Positions 6,735 through 10,063 of a stretch of 10,063 bases of DNA are shown piece after piece; position 1 is the stretch's first letter, and every line of letters begins with the position of its first letter. The translations under genes and the position numbers were made by a program. Below the pieces are notes generated by a model. It ran no database searches. It was not told where the DNA came from and saw nothing but the letters and a program-made list of their open reading frames with translations. Origin of the DNA: Rhodocyclaceae bacterium UBA2271 (lineage in GTDB: Bacteria; Pseudomonadota; Gammaproteobacteria; Burkholderiales; Rhodocyclaceae); the NCBI GenBank assembly GCA_002347405.1, contig DDXB01000079.1:1-10063 (forward strand), read 5' to 3'.

Positions 6735-6776
6735 TACCCCATGCGGGGCATTTCATACCCGCTACGGGGCACTTCG
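6735..6776. repeat. Imperfect 21-bp tandem repeat with internal palindromes
   Basis: Two 21-bp copies (6735-6755 and 6756-6776) agree at 16 of 21 positions. Each contains a short palindrome: CCCC-ATGC-GGGG (6737-6748) and CCCG-CTA-CGGG (6758-6768). They lie between the divergent rplM and OsmC-family promoters, with GTAC-GCC-GTAC (6727-6737) just before and overlapping. They could be operator sites or degenerate repeat remnants; the function is unknown. Confidence 0.5.
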
Positions 6777-6794
6777 TCTCGCCAGCGCCGACTT

Positions 6795-6822
6795 TTGTGA
6801 AACGAGCAACCCGAAATAGAAT
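6795..6822 (+). promoter_or_regulatory. Probable sigma70 promoter of the OsmC-family gene
   Basis: TTGTGA (6795-6800), a 16-bp spacer and TAGAAT (6817-6822), 33 bp before the ATG. It matches the consensus at four or five positions in each hexamer. Confidence 0.5.
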
Positions 6823-6855
6823 CGAGCATTACACAATACCTGCGGAGGCAAAACG

Positions 6856-7281
6856 ATGGAATGCATTGTACGCTGGCACGAAGGCATGAGCTTCATCGCC
6901 GAAACCGGAAGTGGGCATATGGTCCCGATGGACGGCTCCCCGGAGGCCGGTGGCCGCAATCTGGCGCCACGCCCCATGGAACTGCTGCTGGCTGGCGTGG
7001 GCGGCTGTTCCTCCTTCGATGTCGTCATGATTCTGCGCAAGGGGCGGCAGGACATCGTCGATTGCGCCGTCAAGATCACGGCCGAACGTGCCGCGGAGGA
7101 TCCCAAGGTATTCACCCGCATCGACATGCACTTTGTCGTCACGGGACGCAAGCTGAAACCCGAAGCCGTCGAGCGGGCAATCCAGATGTCGGCGGAAAAA
7201 TACTGTTCGGCCTCGATCATGCTGGGCAAGACCGCCCAAATGAGCCACTCGTGGGAAATTGTCGACGCCCAGGCAAGCTGA
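6856..7281 (+). CDS. OsmC family protein, YhfA-like
   Basis: The OsmC/Ohr superfamily includes cysteine-based peroxide reductases, but the YhfA branch has no firmly assigned physiological role. This 141-residue protein resembles E. coli YhfA along its length in my memory of that sequence: a SGHMVPMDG segment near 19-27, PMELLLAGVGGCSSFDVV (40-57), KGRQDIVDC (62-70) and SAEKYCSASIML (112-123). The two superfamily cysteines are present (C51 and C117), with E42 nearby, so thiol chemistry is possible. The start has a strong GGAGG 7 nt upstream. It is transcribed alone and divergently from rplM, and its stop lies 3 bp from the end of convergent coq7. No OxyR or OhrR site was recognised. Confidence 0.9.
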   Translation: MECIVRWHEGMSFIAETGSGHMVPMDGSPEAGGRNLAPRPMELLLAGVGGCSSFDVVMILRKGRQDIVDCAVKITAERAAEDPKVFTRIDMHFVVTGRKLKPEAVERAIQMSAEKYCSASIMLGKTAQMSHSWEIVDAQAS

Positions 7282-7284
7282 GCG

Positions 7285-7911
7285 TCAAATTCTGTAGGCC
7301 GTCGTCGTCATCAGCCGCGCCACCAGCCGCATCAGGCCCCTGGCTGGCGCAGGAAGTTCGCTGGCGCCCAGCCTGATGGCGGTTTCGGCATGGGCGACCT
7401 CGTCGGCCTTCATCTGATCGATGATGGCCTGCGAGCGACGATCATCCGGCGGCAACTGACTCAGATGGCTGTCAAGATGCGCCTCGACCTGACGTTCGGT
7501 TTCGGCCAGAAAACCCAGGCTGAGCGGGTCACCCAGGCGACCGGCCACGGCGCCCATGGTCCAGGCGCCGGCGTACCAGAGCGGGTTAAGCAGGCTCTGA
7601 CGCCCGCCCAGTTCGGCGATGCGCCGCTCGGTCCAGTTGAGATGCTCCGTTTCCTCCCAGGCCGCCTGCTCCAGCGCCTGCCGGACGCCGGCATCCTTTG
7701 CGGTAAATGCCTGACCGGCATACAAGGCCTGCGCGCAGACTTCCCCCACGTGGTTGACGCGCATCAGCGCGGCCACATGGCGCCGCTCCGGCTCGGTCAG
7801 GTCGGCTTCGGGCAAGGTTTCGCCCGGCATCGGCCGGGTCGTGGGGGCGCTGGCAAAGACGGTGCGCAATGCCATGTCTACTTGAAAAATGAAGGGGTCG
7901 AGCAAGCTCAT
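7285..7911 (-). CDS. coq7: 3-demethoxyubiquinol 3-hydroxylase (Coq7 family diiron monooxygenase)
   Basis: Hydroxylates the demethoxyubiquinone ring late in ubiquinone biosynthesis, at the inner membrane. The 208 residues form a ferritin-like four-helix diiron protein with two symmetric ligand sets: E57 (NHVGE), E87 and H90 (EETEH), then E139 (ETE), E171 and H174 (EVAH). All six ligands are present, so the enzyme should be active. The start MSLLDPFIFQVDMALRTVF matches the family pattern; an internal ATG at 7875 would trim 12 residues. The ATG overlaps the stop of the CNP1-like gene in a 4-bp ATGA, implying translational coupling. No other ubi gene is nearby. It is convergent with the OsmC-family gene with a 3-bp gap and no strong terminator. 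Confidence 0.95.
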   Translation of the reverse strand: MSLLDPFIFQVDMALRTVFASAPTTRPMPGETLPEADLTEPERRHVAALMRVNHVGEVCAQALYAGQAFTAKDAGVRQALEQAAWEETEHLNWTERRIAELGGRQSLLNPLWYAGAWTMGAVAGRLGDPLSLGFLAETERQVEAHLDSHLSQLPPDDRRSQAIIDQMKADEVAHAETAIRLGASELPAPARGLMRLVARLMTTTAYRI

Positions 7912-8438
7912 GGCAGGCGCGTATTCAATGAAGGATGCTTGCCCAGTCGCAGGGCTTCCCGCCCCTCGGCCGGCGTTCGTATTGGGATGGCGTTGGGGCA
8001 GAACAATTCCCGCGCGAGCGCTGCATGGTGTCGGTTGACCGGCTTGTTTTCAATGCGGCGCCACTCGCTGCGGCGTGCCTTAGCCCATTGACCATCGTGA
8101 TGGCCGGTGGCATAGATTTTCAGTTCACCGCTTTCGCAACGAATACCTTCGAAGCTGGTATTGATGGCGCTGCCGCTGGTGCGCACCACCAGCACATAGC
8201 GCACCACGCCGTCAGGGGCGACGCTCAGCGTCGCGGCGTCGATGTAAAACTTGTGCGTCGTCACTTCGCTGACATAAAACTCGCGCAGATTCGCTTCCTG
8301 TGGATAGGCTGGAAAGGCAACCTCCGCTTCCGCCCACTTCGGTTCATCGGGATCTTCCCATGCGCGGGCGTGCACATCCGCAAGCACGGCGACCCCGGCC
8401 AGAAGGCCCATCGACACAGCGGCTAATCGCATCATCAT
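7908..8438 (-). CDS. CNP1-like family exported protein of unknown function
   Basis: With the first of three consecutive ATG codons at 8438 the protein has 176 residues. A signal peptide (about 1-24 or 1-26, ending in VHA or ARA) implies export to the periplasm. The mature part contains WEDPDEPKWAE, a YIDAATLSVAPDGVVRYVLV stretch (about 65-84), FEGIRC (C101), IYATG and ELFCP (C147). The pattern matches my memory of the CNP1-like family (Pfam CNP1), which has no known function. The two cysteines could form a disulfide. The reading frame stays open to an ATG at 8489, but that start overlaps rppH by 55 bp and hides the signal peptide. The chosen ATG overlaps the rppH stop as ATGA and has AGGTGA a few bases upstream. 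Its stop overlaps the coq7 start in the same way. Confidence 0.85.
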   Translation of the reverse strand: MMMRLAAVSMGLLAGVAVLADVHARAWEDPDEPKWAEAEVAFPAYPQEANLREFYVSEVTTHKFYIDAATLSVAPDGVVRYVLVVRTSGSAINTSFEGIRCESGELKIYATGHHDGQWAKARRSEWRRIENKPVNRHHAALARELFCPNAIPIRTPAEGREALRLGKHPSLNTRLP

Positions 8439-8980
8439 TCGTTCACCTGCACCTGACTTTTCGCCACCGGCAAGGCGCACTCCGGCCACGTGGAACTGCG
8501 CTCGTGCGAATGAAAGACCAGACGCGACAATTCGGTCAGCGCCTGCTCATACACGCGGCGCTTGAACTCGATCACCGAATCGAGTGGCACCCAATACTCA
8601 CTCCAGCGCCAGGCATCGAATTCCGGCTTGGCGCTGGCGCGCAGACAGATATCGCAGTCGCGGCCGGTCAGCTGCAACAGAAACCAGATCTGCTTCTGCC
8701 CCCTGTAGGCACCGCGCCATTCGCGGCGCACCCAATGCCTGGGAACGTCGTATCGCAACCAATCGCGCGTGCGCCCGAGGATGCGCACATGCTCGGGCAA
8801 AAGCCCGACTTCTTCGTAAAGCTCGCGGAACATCGCTTCCTCCGGCGTTTCCCCCTTGTCGATCCCGCCTTGCGGGAACTGCCAGGAATGCTCGCGAATC
8901 CGTTTGCCCCAGAATACCTCGTGACGCTGATTGGTCAGGATAATGCCGACGTTCGGGCGATAACCTTCCCGATCGAGCAT
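8435..8980 (-). CDS. rppH: RNA pyrophosphohydrolase
   Basis: Nudix hydrolase that removes phosphates from the 5' end of transcripts and so opens them to RNase E decay. The 181-residue product begins MLDREGYRPNVGIIL, typical of RppH, and has a complete Nudix box at 38-60 (G38, E44, and REx2EExG within RELYEEVGL). SWQFPQGGID just before the box, WLRYDVP and QIWFLL after it are characteristic of RppH rather than other Nudix enzymes. The Shine-Dalgarno is weak (GGGG about 7 nt upstream). It is the first gene of the rppH - CNP1-like - coq7 block and is divergent from proS across about 122 bp, an arrangement I associate with betaproteobacteria from memory. Confidence 0.95.
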   Translation of the reverse strand: MLDREGYRPNVGIILTNQRHEVFWGKRIREHSWQFPQGGIDKGETPEEAMFRELYEEVGLLPEHVRILGRTRDWLRYDVPRHWVRREWRGAYRGQKQIWFLLQLTGRDCDICLRASAKPEFDAWRWSEYWVPLDSVIEFKRRVYEQALTELSRLVFHSHERSSTWPECALPVAKSQVQVNE

Positions 8981-9010
8981 GCTAAAACCCCAAAATGTTT
9001 GACTGATTGA

Positions 9011-9025
9011 GATTGTTCCACAATC
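9011..9025. repeat. 15-bp palindrome in the rppH/proS spacer
   Basis: GATTGT-TCC-ACAATC has perfect 6-bp arms with a 3-bp centre, the size of a dimeric repressor site. It lies 31 bp upstream of the rppH ATG, where the rppH promoter should be, though I cannot place good hexamers. It directly abuts the inverted repeat at 9026-9063. Confidence 0.5.
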
Positions 9026-9063
9026 GCCCGGCCAAGGAAAGCTGATTGAACGGCTGGCCGGGC
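9026..9063. repeat. 9-bp GC-rich inverted repeat around the proS promoter region
   Basis: GCCCGGCCA (9026-9034) and TGGCCGGGC (9055-9063) are perfect inverted arms separated by 20 bp. The candidate proS -35 (TTGAAC, 9046-9051) sits in the loop. It could be an operator, or a stem acting as a leftward transcription block; function is unknown. An 8-bp direct repeat CTGATTGA (9003-9010 and 9042-9049) also flanks this area. Confidence 0.5.
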
Positions 9064-9075
9064 AGGTAAAATTAT
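9046..9075 (+). promoter_or_regulatory. Possible proS promoter
   Basis: TTGAAC (9046-9051) followed after 18 bp by AATTAT (9070-9075), or after 15 bp by TAAAAT (9067-9072). It is the only AT-rich candidate upstream of proS. The leader would be about 20 nt. Confidence 0.45.
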
Positions 9076-9102
9076 TCTTTTCTGCACCTATTGAAGCCCG
9101 AC

Positions 9103-10063
9103 ATGCGCGCCAGCCAATTTTTCATCACCACCCTCAAGGAAGCCCCCGCCGACGCTGAAGTCGTCTCGCACCAGCTGATGACCCGCGCCGGCATGATCAA
9201 GAAGCTGGCCGGCGGCATCTACAGCTACCTGCCGATGGGCCTGCGGGTGATCCGCAAGATCGAGGCCATCGTCCGCGAAGAAATGAACCGCGCCGGCGCC
9301 ATCGAACTCTTGATGCCGGTGGTGCAGCCCGCCGAACTGTGGCAGGAAACCGGCCGCTGGGACAAGATGGGTCCGGAGCTGCTGCGCGTGAAAGATCGCC
9401 ACGACCGCGACTTCATCATCCAGCCGACCTCCGAAGAAGTCATCACCGACATCGCCCGCAGCGAGATCCACAGCTACCGCCAGTTGCCGAAAAATTTCTA
9501 CCACATCCAGACCAAGTTCCGTGACGAACGCCGGCCGCGCTTCGGCATCATGCGCGGGCGTGAGTTCACCATGAAGGACGCCTACTCCTTCGACCGCGAC
9601 GACGCCGCTGCCGAGCAAAGCTATCAGGCCATGTACGCCGCCTATGTGAAGATTTTCGAGCGCCTCGGCCTCAGCTTCCGCGCCGTCGCTGCCGACACCG
9701 GCGCCATCGGCGGTTCGCTGTCGCACGAGTTTCAGGTGATTGCCGACACCGGCGAAGACCTGATCGTCTATTGCCCCGATTCCGACTACGCCGCCAACAT
9801 CGAACTGGCCGAGGCCCTGCCGCTGATCGCCGTCCGGCCAGCGCCGACTTCTGCCATGGTCAAGGTCGCCACGCCCAACGCCTCGCGTTGCGAGGATGTC
9901 GCCCAGCTGCTCGGCTTAGCCCTCGAGCGCACCGTCAAGTCCATCGTGCTGGCGGCCGACACCCCACTCGGTCCCGAAATCTGGCTGCTGCTGGTGCGCG
10001 GCGACCACGACCTCAATGAAGTCAAGGCCGGCAAGCTGCCGGGGCTGGAGGGCGGCTTCCGTT
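9103..10063 (+). CDS. proS: Prolyl-tRNA synthetase (3' end outside the window)
   Basis: Class II synthetase that charges tRNA-Pro. The frame is open from the ATG at 9103 to the window edge, giving 320 complete codons of an expected roughly 570-580. The N terminus MRASQFFITTLKEAP is typical of the bacterial long-form enzyme. Motif 1 lies around 30-75 (RAGMIKKLAGGIYSYLP onward), TSEE at 109-112, and motif 2 at 139-163 (FRDE ... RGREFTMKDAYSF). From about 230 the sequence enters the inserted YbaK-like editing domain; K279 in TVKS aligns by count with the editing lysine I recall for E. coli ProRS, so post-transfer Ala-tRNA-Pro editing should be present. Motif 3 is beyond the window. The Shine-Dalgarno is weak. 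The codons strongly favour C/G in third position. Confidence 0.97.
   Translation, partial: MRASQFFITTLKEAPADAEVVSHQLMTRAGMIKKLAGGIYSYLPMGLRVIRKIEAIVREEMNRAGAIELLMPVVQPAELWQETGRWDKMGPELLRVKDRHDRDFIIQPTSEEVITDIARSEIHSYRQLPKNFYHIQTKFRDERRPRFGIMRGREFTMKDAYSFDRDDAAAEQSYQAMYAAYVKIFERLGLSFRAVAADTGAIGGSLSHEFQVIADTGEDLIVYCPDSDYAANIELAEALPLIAVRPAPTSAMVKVATPNASRCEDVAQLLGLALERTVKSIVLAADTPLGPEIWLLLVRGDHDLNEVKAGKLPGLEGGFR

Noticed and set aside
6722..6873. 11-bp repeat GCATTGTACGC in the spacer (6722-6732) and at the start of the OsmC-family gene (6863-6873), as a duplicated gene fragment
   Set aside because: Similarity does not extend convincingly beyond the 11 bp at DNA or protein level, so chance is the simpler explanation.
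6536..6889. 117-codon rightward open frame in the rplM/OsmC-family spacer
   Set aside because: It overlaps the rplM start and the OsmC-family start, crosses both promoters, has no good ribosome binding site and no recognisable domain.
9088..9726. 212-codon leftward open frame over the start of proS
   Set aside because: It is the antisense shadow of proS, whose synthetase motifs are unambiguous; its A/G/V/D-rich composition is typical of such shadows in GC-rich genes.
1..10063. Novel defence, mobile or biosynthetic system
   Set aside because: All genes are in recognisable conserved chromosomal families with compact housekeeping spacing; no integrase, transposase, repeat array or nuclease/toxin gene was seen.

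Overview
This window looks like a core-genome segment of a betaproteobacterium, possibly from the Rhodocyclales/Nitrosomonadales side. The evidence is gene order and family resemblance only: tyrS beside a ribosomal RNA promoter, an M23 peptidase facing erpA, an argC / coiled-coil membrane protein / bactofilin run, the rplM-rpsI pair, and rppH with a CNP1-like gene and coq7. Base composition is moderately GC-rich. I see no insertion sequence, phage gene, CRISPR array, toxin-antitoxin pair or tRNA.

Layout. Positions 1-248 hold a strong rRNA-type promoter, a boxA and a leader, all reading leftwards; the 16S gene should begin just beyond position 1. Next comes tyrS (leftward), then an M23 murein endopeptidase (rightward) ending at a perfect 16-bp hairpin terminator shared with the convergent erpA. 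From 2948 to 5571 everything reads leftwards: argC, a membrane-anchored coiled-coil protein (DUF6776-like) and a bactofilin are tightly coupled, and erpA follows with its own good sigma70 promoter. Further right, rplM-rpsI (leftward) has a clear promoter, a roughly 86-nt leader and a terminator. A divergent YhfA-like OsmC-family gene reads right and ends 3 bp from coq7. The block rppH - CNP1-like - coq7 reads leftwards, with 4-bp ATGA overlaps at both junctions. At the right edge proS reads rightwards and runs out of the window; its divergent spacer with rppH contains two adjacent inverted repeats.

How the genes relate. Most are housekeeping genes: tRNA charging (tyrS, proS), ribosome (rplM, rpsI, rRNA leader), Fe-S insertion (erpA), arginine biosynthesis (argC), ubiquinone biosynthesis (coq7) and RNA 5'-end processing (rppH). 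The least understood parts are a possible cell-envelope module (bactofilin, DUF6776-like protein, nearby M23 peptidase) and the exported CNP1-like protein coupled to rppH and coq7. I found no convincing new defence, mobile or biosynthetic system. The best leads are these uncharacterised conserved genes and the unexplained repeats in two divergent spacers.
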